From assembly GCA_016508695.1 (NCBI GenBank), contig VNKQ01000008.1:186001-250000 (forward strand): DNA of 64,000 nucleotides, in the 5' to 3' direction. Every line of letters begins with the position of its first letter. Within the stretch, counting starts at the first letter, position 1. The notes beneath the pieces are model-generated. The model did not search any database. It had not been told where the DNA came from and worked only from the letters and a program-made list of their open reading frames with translations. Origin of the DNA: Hyphodiscus hymeniophilus. Its lineage: Eukaryota > Ascomycota > Leotiomycetes > Helotiales > Hyphodiscaceae. Below, piece by piece: positions 11,518 to 21,638 of this stretch. Position numbers and translations under genes: made by a program.

Positions 11518-12027
11518 ATGTCTATGCGCTGGTACGATCGCAGAATCTACGCCACCAGGCACAACGTCAGGGAGATCCTCCGCCTGCCCCGCCCTCCCTG
11601 GCTCAACCAGCCCCTCCCGCGCCCACGCCCACGAGCAGTAGCACTGGGTGCCCGGCGGCCTCGCGGCCGCGCAGCACGAGGTCACAGCGGAGCGTACTTT
11701 GGCGAGGAACCGCCCGAAGGGGTCCTCCCGGACCCGGACGACGAGTCGGACGTCGATCTGGGGGAGCCAATGTACCCGCTGGATAGGGAGACGCCCACCA
11801 CGCACGTGCGGCTCGTCGCGGGGGGGTACGTCGACTTCCTCACCAAGGAGGACTTCGAGGTGTGGAACTCGGAGGGCGAGAGGAGGAAGAGGAGAGAGAA
11901 GGCGTTGAGGAGGAGGAGGAGGGCGGGGCTTGTGGGGTCGGTGAGGAGGCGGCGGGTGTGGAAGCGTGGGGCGGGTGCGGCGAGAGGACGGAAGGCGAAT
12001 GGGCAGTTTGAGGCGAGAGGAGCTTGA
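11518..12027 (+). CDS. Small Arg-rich hypothetical protein
   Basis: An uninterrupted 169-codon frame begins with ATG at 11518 after a pyrimidine-rich leader. I do not recognise the family. The first half is Pro/Arg-rich. The centre contains an acidic stretch (DPDDESDVDLGEPMYPLD) and a segment YVDFLTKEDFEVWNSEGERR that looks like folded protein. The C-terminal third is very basic, with runs of five to six arginines, resembling a nuclear or ribosome-bound tail. The coding region is strikingly G/C-rich and third-position GC-rich compared with its flanks, which supports real coding. Function is unknown; a nucleic-acid-binding role is only suggested by charge. Confidence 0.55.
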   Translation: MSMRWYDRRIYATRHNVREILRLPRPPWLNQPLPRPRPRAVALGARRPRGRAARGHSGAYFGEEPPEGVLPDPDDESDVDLGEPMYPLDRETPTTHVRLVAGGYVDFLTKEDFEVWNSEGERRKRREKALRRRRRAGLVGSVRRRRVWKRGAGAARGRKANGQFEARGA

Positions 12028-13409
12028 GGGGTTGGGTGCGATTTGAGGAGAGGATTCGAGCGGCTTGAACCAGGGAGCGAATACCAGAGATACCTTTTCT
12101 AATGAAATGATTCCAACACTGAACTCCCAATGATATATCACTGTTTTAGAAAAGCTAACTTGCAGAACGCAGCAAGAGTGTGCTACCTCAACTGATTCAA
12201 AATTCCAATTCATAAACTTGATCACTCCATTAAGCAGCTATGAGCTAATGGAAAGCACCTCAATACAGTACGTTGCACCTATGAGAGTATTCCAGTGGCC
12301 AAGTATTAAGCAACCCACAAGAAAAAGCTGTCAGGATTCGATACCTTCGCAAGAGAAGTTACGACCTTTTTTTTTCAGACCCAAATCAATCACACTTCAC
12401 GCTGGTAATGCTGATCAGCAAAGCACTAAGCCCAATATTTCAAGTCTACCCAATCAAATACCATAGGAAACGATACTCATATTTCGAAACGGGACAGCGA
12501 AAGGTAAACTCTCCAAATGACAGTTTCGGGCCTACCATATTACATTTTAAGAGGACCTAGACCACAAGTCCATCGAATTGCATCTCCCACCCGTGATTTA
12601 TGTACTCCGAATATTCGGTTCCAGACCAATGCTTGTTACTCTTCAAAGTCTTGAGAATAAGCCGCTTGGATCAGGGACGCAGCTGCACGACACCAACCCC
12701 GCAAGCAGAGACGAGGTTATTCACACGCACCGCCGCATCGAAAGGCGCACGCAAGGAAACCCAGGGAAGAGGCAGTCAGTTGAAGCACTCCGCCAGACGA
12801 GAAACCAAATGAGAAGCACCCGGATATATGGGACTGCAATTGCAGCTCCAGTCTCCGAATCCGCAAACGCACCGCAGAACCTCTAGGCTACCCCTTCGTA
12901 GCATGGTGCTGGGAGAGGGGTCGCAGCCAGGCGTGCGCTCCTCTCCGAGACGTAGCACCATGAGTGGGATTCGGCAACGTTGCAAATATTATGCGTATGG
13001 TGATTTTGAAAACTGCTTTACAAAGTGCGTAGCTCCGACTTGGAGAATTACACCTGTACTGCTCACTTAATTGGGCTAGGTGTCAAGGGCAGTTCGTGAG
13101 CTCTGAAATCGAAGTAAAAAAGCGTGTCCGAATCTTTCAACCCTTTTTGGATGATCGGATCTAAGTCACTTGACATCTACCATAAACCCTCGCAGCTACC
13201 TTAGTGCACGACTTGAGACTGGAGTAGGTCAGGCTACTTAGAAACCTAGCAGATAGGCTGTAGTAGACTCGTTCCATTTGCCGTAACTTCATATGCATGA
13301 ATCTGCGTTCGGACCTTATCCCTAGACCCCGTAACTCCCAACGCCACGCCATGCCGACTATCAGATTCCAAGCACTCATTTAGACCCACCCTCGTCGCAC
13401 GTCACCTAA
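12028..13409. other. Intergenic region with a hairpin-forming inverted repeat
   Basis: A 1.4-kb gap between the small hypothetical gene and the 3' end of the CHIP-like gene. A 102-codon frame at 12578-12886 shows no homology or coding bias that I trust. The only clear structure is the inverted repeat at 12902-12962. Confidence 0.45.
12902..12962. repeat. Short inverted repeat (two-part stem)
   Basis: CATGGTGCT at 12902-12910 pairs with AGCACCATG at 12954-12962. Just inside, GGAGAGG (12912-12918) pairs with CCTCTCC (12940-12946). The whole could form a bulged hairpin with a loop of about 21 nt. No target-site duplication or transposon context is evident. Confidence 0.6.
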
Positions 13410-14335
13410 TCACCAATCAACAGCCCATCCATTCTCCTGGATGAACTCCTCACACGCTGCTTTGAGCGCGAGGTTCGGTCTGAGGTCCTCGATTCGTAAC
13501 GGCTCCCTCGTTAATGGATCTGTGGGGCTCCTTTTCAGATGCTCCATGATCGAGGAGCGATCATATGATTGTCCCGTTTTTGTCTACTTGCCCTTAGTGT
13601 TTGTAAAGGCAATATCAGGGGAATTACTTACTACCACAGGGTCAAGCATGACGGCAAACGTGATATCATCCACACACCAATCCGGGACCTTCCTCCTCCT
13701 GGCCTCTCTATCCACCAAACCAGCCTCGTCAAAGACCCGCCTGACCTCCTCAATCTTCCCCCTCGTCCCCTCTACACTATCACCCTTCCCCAGCGCTTCC
13801 ACAACCTCCCCAAGCAAGCCCTCCCTGCCCCGCAGCCTCACGTCCTCCCTCTCCTCCCAGTCCTCCTTCTTACACCTCAACACCAACTCCGTAATGGGCC
13901 CAATACTGCTTGCCCCCTTACCACCTCGATGGATCTCCTCGACGCAGAACGCATGCGCCTTCCTCGAGCTCGCGAGCGCTTCGGATGGTCTACCTAGCGC
14001 TATGTGCGCCTGCGCGAGGTGGTAGTACGCTTTCATGTTCTCGGGCATGAGGGCGATGGAGGTGAGAGCATCGCTTACTACGCGTGTGTAGAGTCGCAGG
14101 CGGAGGAGGGTAAGGGTGCGGTTCGTGTAGAGGAGGGGATTGTCAGGGTCGTAGTTAATCCTGTGGGGTGTTAGGGGTCAAGAGTATTGTTAAGCTGGAC
14201 AGCGAGTGTAGAGGGGGGGAAGCACGCTTTGGTATACAGAGCCTCAGCTTCGGTGTAGTTTCCTGCCTGGAAACATTTGTTGCCCTTTTCTTTGAATTCT
14301 AACGCTTTTGCTGGCTCGGCGGAGTCGCCTGCCAT
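13410..14335 (-). CDS. CHIP-type TPR/U-box E3 ubiquitin ligase
   Basis: Model: complement(join(13410..13583,13632..14160,14226..14335)), 270 residues. The N-terminal half is a TPR array: it starts with EFKEKGNKCFQAGNYTEAEALYTKA and continues into NPLLYTNRTLTLLRL and then MKAYYHLAQAHIALGRPSEAL. A charged helical linker follows (about 120-190). The last about 75 residues form a U-box, beginning WCVDDITFAVMLDPVV and containing TGQSYDRSSIMEHL, DPLTREPL and LRPNLALKAACEEFI. TPR plus U-box is the architecture of CHIP (STUB1): the TPR domain binds Hsp70/Hsp90 C-termini and the U-box recruits an E2 to ubiquitinate chaperone clients. Size is close to animal CHIP (about 300). Intron 2 ends in TAG; the first donor is GTGCTT, weaker than usual but it restores the frame and homology. 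Confidence 0.93.
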
Positions 14336-15412
14336 GGTGCGTGTCCACTAGGACTTCCGGTACGAAGAGTTAACAACGAGACCGGATACGCAGAGCGAAG
14401 CAGAGTTCCGGATCAAGATGTTGAGTTAATGAAAGGATTTTTGATTCCTTGAGGCTGAGGGACAGGCGACGGCAGGTGTTGTTTGTTGTCTTGGTGGGGC
14501 AGTTGTACAGCTCAGCCTTGTCTCAGCATCCGAGAGCCGCGACGTTGGAATACCTCAGCGGTGAGGATCAATTCCGTTTTCGAAGGGAGATCGGATAGTC
14601 AGCGTCCGCAAGAGAATCCGAGTTGTGAGTATCTCGGAATAGTATCGAGTCATTGACGGCGATTTGGGTGTTGGTGAATGGTTTCAGCCTTGTGAGGATT
14701 GGTAAGGTTGATTGTTTAGAAGATTCGAGAAGCGAGACATTGAGGGATGACAGGCCTGAACATTGAATGACTTCCCGAAAAAGACGGGGACGAAGAGGAT
14801 TTATTAGATGTAGAGATGCCTCAAGGGGCCGTCGGGTCTATCAAAAAGTTCTAGATATTTATGTTGGCCGCATTTATTATTAGACAACATGCGGGTGTTC
14901 ATGTAGGCTTCAGGAACAAGGGGCATGATGGAAGACAACACCCCAGGACAAGTACTGGCAATTACAGTTCTGAGTTCTTTGTGTCAACAGGTCAGCCTTG
15001 TGGGCCAGAAATTTATCCCCGTTTCAACGCGTTGCTGCAAGATTTGCTACTGGGGCTGCTGCAGAAGACGGTTTTTATAGGAAACGATATGTCGCAAAGA
15101 CTGATTCAGTGCCCGAATTTGCATGATATCCACGCTTCGAGCTTTAACCGGTAGAGTGTGACATTCCGATGAAGTTCAAGGTCTATTGCATGCGGTCTTT
15201 TTCGTAATGTACATTTGGCCTCAGAGGCTGCCAAGTATTTATCACTCTTTCCTTCTCTGCTGGCTCATCCATCGATTGATTTAAAATGGCTGCGAGAATA
15301 AGAGTCAGCGTTGATCCATAATGATAACTAAAAGGAAAGGAAGAAGGAAGCTTGGAGCTTCTAATATCGCAGGAGCTCAACATCTGAGACGGTAACACTT
15401 GAGGCTTGTTCT
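14336..15412. other. Intergenic region, no gene seen
   Basis: About 1.1 kb between the CHIP-like gene start and the 3' end of QCR10, transcribed on the same strand. Short frames only; probably the promoter and leader of the CHIP-like gene. Confidence 0.4.
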
Positions 15413-15993
15413 TTACTGATGAACTCCAGATTGCTTCGACACCCGCAATCCCAAATCTCCAATTGTATTTCCATCATGTACCGTATGAGAAAAGATGTAA
15501 CGAAGGAGAAATCCGACATACGTTGTCAGAAGGAGGAATCTCCCTCACGAACTTCTGTCCAATAAGGGGAATTTTCTGCCTCTGGTCAGCCTCATCCCAA
15601 GCCAACGTCCAGCTAACATACCTGCATAATATCCTTTCGGACCCTAGGGATGTCCGAGAAGAAGAAAAGCGCAAAGACACCAGCAACTCCTCCAAAAGCT
15701 CCAAGCGTTATACCACTGCATAAGAATCAGCCCTCATTCAATCACCACAATTCCAAACCCCCAATGGGCCTCAATTCTCCAACTGTCCTTGTGTGTCAAT
15801 CGCAGAGAGGGAATCGACGTACAGCCTTGTCGTATTCGTCAGGTTCCAGCCGTGGACATTGGTATTGACCTTGTACCTGATTCTGTTAGCTGCGATCACT
15901 CTGCTGGGAGAGGAAGCTTTACTTGGGGCCATAGGGAGACTTGTAGGTCCGGTAAGAGGGCTGCACAGTCCAGGGATGAATACCATGTACCAT
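15413..15993 (-). CDS. QCR10: Cytochrome b-c1 complex subunit 10 (QCR10)
   Basis: Model: complement of 15993..15923, 15876..15823, 15715..15622, 15575..15522 and a possible last exon 15415..15413 that is only the stop codon. Exons 1-4 give 91 residues. The segment YRTYKSPYGPKY is followed by LGITLGAFGGVAGVFALFF, one membrane helix, then SDIPRVRKDIMQKIPLIGQ and KFVREIPPSDN, which match the conserved C-terminal part of fungal Qcr10. This is a small single-pass subunit of respiratory complex III in the mitochondrial inner membrane. All four internal exons keep frame exactly. The 3' end is uncertain: after SDN the family usually has one or two more residues, and I found no clean exon for them; reading through the fourth donor gives a stop at 15474. 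Confidence 0.85.
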
Positions 15994-17320
15994 GATGGGC
16001 GATAGGGTATGGTGAGAGTGGGAGAGGATTAATTGAAGTCTTGAAGTGTTGTCGTCGATGTTGGAATTCAGAGTTCGGAGCTAGCCGGAAAGTTGATGTG
16101 TGGCCTTGGATGTAAGGAGAAACTTATCACGTGCCGACACCCTACTCGAGTAATGACTGAGTTCTGGCTACCCAGGTAGGTGGATATACTCATACTGTCC
16201 AATCACAAAAGTAGAGTATATGAATTGCACTTATGAGGCAAGAGTATCTTAACCTTCAATCTGTTTCCTTGAGTCTACACTTCCCTACAGTCACGGCCTG
16301 TCGAGCCCACGTCATGTGATTGCAAAGGAGATCTTCCGCTTCCATCGCTATTAGAGGAATCGCATATTATGTTTGACTTAAACTGTCAAAGACAGACCAA
16401 GCTGTCTGAAGAAAAGAGTATGGTTATCCAATCTCAACCCGGATACTTATTGGATGTTGATATACGGGGTTGAACAGAAAAGATTTCTTATTCCTTTTTG
16501 CAGGATGTTGGCTTGAACTGCTGCTGTAGTACCCTTAGTAACTCCTTCTTTCTGCCTACCAGTAAAGCAAAGCAAAGGTCTCTAACTCTTCAACCAACGA
16601 ATAGACGCATGATATACTTATACTTACTCCGCATTTGTCCTCTCGGTGTTTGTCAAGTATGACTTTGTCATTGCATATGTGCCCGCCGTATGTCGTGCCT
16701 GCTTTCCTTTCCTCGCTCTCCCATTGGCTCTTCGTAATCGTTGCGCATTATCGGACTCCATCTGCCCAGTGCCCACCGTTCCCGGCCGTGTCCCATTTTC
16801 ACCCGAGGGCCATCCATCATCCATGGCCTGTCCATGGAAGAAAGAACCCTTTCGTCACCCCATTTAACTATTTCTCTCTCTCTTCCTTCCCCTCATTCCA
16901 TTCTCCTCATAGTCACATCACATCCTCGATTATTGGGAATAGCATCATTCGGGGGATTTGAAAGACGAAAGAGGCGCTACATTTGTTGATGACTACATAC
17001 TACATCACCGAGCGATCTCATCAAAGGATTTCAACAGCACGTCACAGCGACCGAAGTACAACAACCTCAGAGGCGTCTGCGAGGACTAGGATACATTTCT
17101 GAGATTGGACTGCAAATCTGCTGTCTCTCGAAGCCATCGGTGCATACGGGCATCTCCAGACCCGTACAGAGGAAAGCGGAAGTGGACCAGTTACCTTGTC
17201 TTCGGGGATTTACTTCACCCTTCATCCCACAATCAACAACGACCTAAGATATTCCCCTGCGCACCCTTAGCCTACCTCGACTTCAAAGGAGGAGTACACA
17301 AACAGAGCATACCATCCCAC
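15994..17320. promoter_or_regulatory. Divergent intergenic region between QCR10 and a small hypothetical gene
   Basis: A 1.3-kb gap between divergent starts. A pyrimidine-rich leader (16850-16920) precedes the small gene. Frames of up to 108 codons at 16635-16989 overlap each other on both strands without homology, so I treat them as chance. Confidence 0.4.
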
Positions 17321-17833
17321 ATGAACACCAACGCAACCATGCCAACCCAACGACCCTTCTTCTCCAACTTCCTGGCCGCCTTCAGAGCCCACAACGCCAT
17401 CCAAAGCAAAGCGACATCCCCCTCGACATCCCACTCCCACACCACCTCATCCCACCCCTCCAATCCCTCCTCCCAGACCTCAGCCTCACCGCGCACAATC
17501 ACGAGCACGGCAACCACCAAGGGCGTCACAACCACCGCGCTCTCAACCCTCCACTCCCCACGGACCCACTCCGCAAGTCCCCTGAGCACATCGCCCGGCG
17601 CGCAGACACCGAGCACTTCGCCGGTGGAGCAGCAGAGAGGACGGTATATCGCCAGTCCGCAGGGAAGAAGGGGGAGCGATTCTAGCAGTGAGGGGTTCAG
17701 GGATGTGTTGGGCGCGGAGAAGTGGTATATTGGGGGACGGACGGCAGGGGGCGAGGAGAAGTACTTCAAGCTGGGCGTTGTGAGGAGGCGGAGAAGTGGT
17801 GGGAGTTTGAGCTTGGATCGGTTGAGCTTGTGA
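17321..17833 (+). CDS. Hypothetical fungal protein with conserved-looking C-terminus
   Basis: A 170-residue frame from ATG 17321; a second ATG at 17339 starts MPTQRPFFSNFLAAFRAHNA and is equally plausible. The N-terminus has this aromatic-basic amphipathic segment. The middle 90 residues are a Ser/Thr/Pro-rich disordered stretch (HSHTTSSHPSNPSSQTS and similar). The C-terminus EKWYIGGRTAGGEEKYFKLG followed by VVRRRRSGGSLSLDRLSL is sharply different and looks like a short conserved motif. I recall similar C-termini in uncharacterised Pezizomycotina proteins but cannot name a family. No membrane segment or signal peptide is seen. Function is unknown. Confidence 0.65.
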   Translation: MNTNATMPTQRPFFSNFLAAFRAHNAIQSKATSPSTSHSHTTSSHPSNPSSQTSASPRTITSTATTKGVTTTALSTLHSPRTHSASPLSTSPGAQTPSTSPVEQQRGRYIASPQGRRGSDSSSEGFRDVLGAEKWYIGGRTAGGEEKYFKLGVVRRRRSGGSLSLDRLSL

Positions 17834-18286
17834 TTCCGTCGGGACAACTTATGGGTGGGTTTAGAGAAAGGGCTCAGATGAATAAGATAAGACATGACTC
17901 GTTACTGTATGGGATAAAGGAGGCCTTCGTGGATGGGTAGCTGATATATTCCGCACGGATTGGACGGAAATACACGGCGGTTCGGTCTGGGCAATGTCGG
18001 GCGTTTGGGAACGGCGTTTTCTTCAGACGACGGCACGATGATAAGCTATGAATGGGTGCACATAGGACTGCGCATAAGATATGATACAAGACCCCGAGTC
18101 TTCTCTCCAAGGGTTTCTCCCTGAGAATGAAAATAAAAGCAATTCTCCTAACAAGACAACTACTCTCTTACACCTCTACATACATACACATATTCATCAA
18201 GTGCAACTCTGCCCAAGCGTTTCTCTCGACATCGCACAAGACAACGCGCGCGAAATCCATCCCGCCTAGTTGTTGCAAACGGCCGG
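17834..18286. other. Convergent intergenic region, no gene
   Basis: About 450 nt between convergent genes, presumably the two 3' UTRs. AC-rich run near 18160-18190 (TACATACATACACATA). No structured terminator is identifiable, as expected for eukaryotic genes. Confidence 0.4.
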
Positions 18287-20363
18287 CTACCACATAAACC
18301 TCTGCACATTCCCCGGCTCCTGCGCCCACTCAAAGCCTCGATACAGAAACACATACCCTGTCACCGCGTTGATGGCCAGGAACCAAGCCGTCTCGATCCA
18401 CAACCGGTAATCGTACCCCCTCAGCCCCTCCCCGAAGCCTCTCGTCCTCCCCGCCCTCTTCCTCCGCGAAGCGGGTTGAGACGGGGAAGGAGAAGCATAC
18501 AAGGACGAAGAAGAGGAGGACGAGGAGGGAGAGGGTGCGGGCACGTGTAGGCGCCAGATCACCCACGGGAGGATGAAGTAGCGCGGCTCGACTAGTGGCG
18601 CCGTGATGAGGGACAGCGCGGTGGAGAGGAGCCAGATCAGGAGGAAGGACGTCGTGGGTCCTCCGTCGAGGTCCCTCCCCGCTGCCGCGCCGTCCCTCCT
18701 ATCGCGCAGTCGCTGTTGGAGGGCCGTCCTCGTGGGCGTTCTCTGCTCCAGAGGGGGTGCGGTCGGCGGAGGGCAGCCGGAGAGGGTGCGGTGGCCGAGG
18801 TAGATGCACGAGAGGTAGATGGGCGCCAGGAGGTACTTCGTCAGCGGGTGGAAGAGGATCGTGTAGCGGAAGACGTAGAATACGTAGTGGCGGTTGTCGG
18901 CGAGCGTGAAGGGGTGGATGAGTGTGTTGGCGTGGACTATCGCTAGGGTTGTGATGAGCGAGATGCCTCCGAGCGCGGTCGAGAGGAGGATCTTCCGTGT
19001 TGGTCGAGGGGGATATGTTTGTTTTGGGCGGATGGAAGGTAGGAGGACTAAGAGGAAGGGCTGCAGGAGGGTGATGATTGACGGGATTAGAAGCGGGAGA
19101 GAGAAGAAGGCAGTGAAGGCTGAGAGGTAGAGAAGTTGGGGAAGGTGGATAGTTGCGACGTGGTTTGATTTGTCGCCTGTGTTTGTGTTAGAGTGATTGA
19201 AAGGAGCTTGGATGGAAATGTTGCCTACCAAGAACGACACCGCCGTTCCAGACTACGAAGCTTCCAAACGAGAGGAGGAGGGCAATGTAGGGCCACAGTC
19301 GTCTGACGATGATGATTGGGTGGTAGAACGCTACGATGGCGATACTGATGGCGCATAATGCAAAGTCTGGTGATAGTAAGTAGCCGATTTATCAAGAAGA
19401 AAGAGGTACGAACCTTGTATCTCGGCATCTTTCAATGGGATATCATGAATTTCCCCACAGCTGTAACGTTGGAGTTGGAAAATAGTAGTCTCTTTCAAAT
19501 CCTGAGGCTCCGAATGCTCATTGACTTTTACGACTTCGATGCTCTTGATCGCTCTCACAGCTTCCAGCCCTCCCAGAAACACAGCTACCCAAAAGATGTT
19601 AGTCTGCCGCATCGTAAGCGCCATAATCCCAGCCAGGTACAGCCATAAAGAGGACTTTTGTTGAAGATATAGCCGATACATCCTCAGTACGACACAGGTG
19701 GAAAGTACATCGGTGTAGTAGAGGCCAGAGAAGAAGAATAATGGCGGGAAGAGTGCAATGTTAAAGGCGTTATGTATGGTGCTTGCCATGGTACCTGGAG
19801 AAGGAGCCTCCGCGTCTTTCGATGAATCTTTAGATGACCTTTTCCATGCTCGTTCAATCAATCCTCGACAGTCATTGGCATATGCCATGAGGGCGATGAG
19901 AACGAGGGCATTGAAAAACCGAAGGACAGCAACATTGCAACTTCGGACCCCCCCCAGGTTCCCAAAGAGCGTTGTAAAAGCATATCTATCTTTATCAGTC
20001 AATTCCCATGTGGGATCGGAGGGTCTTACAATCCGGGAGGGGTGGTGAGCTTGGGGTCCCAGACATGGAAATCCCCTGAGCAATATGCTTGAGCTTGTGG
20101 TATGTGAAAGATCTCGTCCTGCCTCCGAAGTCAGCGGCGGTCTCTGGAAGGGTTTCAGAGAATATTACCAAGTATGGCTCAGGAACTATCTTCGTCACCT
20201 GACCTTGCCAGAAACTTGCCAGCAGATAGATTGCAAGGAATGCATTCCCTACGAGATATCTCCTTGAAGTATGGAACGTTGAAGAGATCGCATCCCATGA
20301 CACATAGCCGACGATTAGCCATGGTATCCAAGGAACCCAGCTCACTGGACTGAGAATTGACAT
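18287..20363 (-). CDS. ALG10: Alpha-1,2-glucosyltransferase ALG10 (Die2)
   Basis: Model: complement(join(18287..19176,19229..19366,19414..19985,20030..20118,20169..20363)), 627 residues, many membrane helices. Diagnostic segments are VPEPYL joined by splicing to DEIFHIPQAQAYCSGDFHVW then DPKLTTPPGLY near the N-terminus, HNAFNIALFPPLFFFSGLYY with TDVLS, MRQTNIFWVAVFLGGLEAV, and HPFTLADNRHYVFYVFRYT. The terminal QRFMW also matches. ALG10 adds the final (third) glucose to the dolichol-linked oligosaccharide in the ER membrane, the last step before oligosaccharyl transfer. The lumenal acidic catalytic Asp/Glu pair typical of the family is visible in YLDEIFH. A Ser-rich, basic insert near the C-terminus (about residues 520-560) looks species-specific. 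Start chosen at the first ATG; an upstream exon that would extend the frame is discussed in the findings. Confidence 0.95.
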
Positions 20364-21638
20364 GGCCACGTTGCGCTTCAGGAATAAGGAGCGCAGGTTC
20401 CCACCTCCCACATCAACTCGACGTTTCCGAACGTGCCATTCTGAAGTTCTGTTAGAGTTGTTCCAAAAGATTGTGCATGGCTAATCGATAGAACTTACGA
20501 GATGTCTGCGAGGCTGATCCTGTAGATGTAGCGTAGCCTCGTAAGAGGAGGCTAATAAAGGAAGATACAGTCTTGGTTGGTGGTCGACTGACCAATGATA
20601 AGGCTTCCTTCATAAGCTCTAGTGGCTGAATCTTAGTAAGCATGTATTGCCCTAACCATACTTACTTCCCTCGATCACAACTATATTGTGGAATGAGACA
20701 CCACCTTTTAATAAATTCAAACTTGAGCGAATGCGTCGAATATACCCCATCTCCTTTATGTATTCAAAAACCACAGAGTTGATCGATCGAGCCTCACGTG
20801 ATGTATAGCAATCTGGTGGATGCACTCAAGAACGTGCCTGCAATTTTGGTTTGGTGTCAGCAAGATAGGATAGGGTCTAATACATAAGAGTATGAAGTGA
20901 ACGATGAGAATGCTCTTGATATTGGTATACAGTGGAGTCTAGCGAGTCCGAGACATCAGAAGGATTATTAAATCCACTGACACAAACTCCCAAAGAAACA
21001 TGAGAAGCCACGACCATCTTTCTTCCCTAATCTACTTCTGTTCTCTTTGCATTCTCCCATTCAACAATCGGTCAGGCCTTTCCCTCTCAAAACCCCACGA
21101 ATCCGCTATTCGACAACATCCACCGCAGGGCACGGTTCTTTGTGGCCTCAGCGCAGCCTGCATCGTACTTCCTCGAATTGCACGATACGTTACCAGCACG
21201 TACGTTTAGCGAGCTTGCTAATGAGCAGATAGCGAGCGATCCTAACGTTGGTTCAAAGCCTCTTCTGACATGGCTAACCAGGCATCATCAATCTGAGTCA
21301 GGGCGTTCTCGCAGTTTGGTTGGCACGTTTCTCTCTCGCTGGGGACAGGTGACAATCTTTTCCCTCGCTCGGACGGGGGGGGCGAAGCTGGCCCATCCAT
21401 TCCTATCTTCGCCCAAACCAGCTCCAGGAGGAACAAAGAATATGTGTTTTCTTCTGATCGATCACCTAGTGAACATGACACATCGAAGAGTGGCGCCGTC
21501 GTGGGTGGCTTCGAACCTTTACGTGGATTTCATTGATAGACATGTCGTTGCCTTCGAAGCAGGCGAGATTCGAAAAGTGCCTGGCCAAGAGAGTCGAACA
21601 CAGCAGTATTTCGAATAATTGAGATCTGTCCTTGGCAC
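20364..21638. other. Intergenic region, possibly with an upstream ALG10 exon
   Basis: A 1.27-kb gap upstream of ALG10 and downstream of the rhodopsin-like gene. Minus-strand frame 20452-20643 could splice into ALG10. A plus-strand frame at 21142-21618 starts with GTG, has no homology and is not called. Confidence 0.35.

Noticed and set aside
12578..12886. 102-codon plus-strand frame
   Set aside because: No homology, overlapping frames of similar length, no codon bias that I can trust.
21142..21618. 158-codon plus-strand frame
   Set aside because: Starts with GTG, no homology, overlaps other short frames; likely chance.
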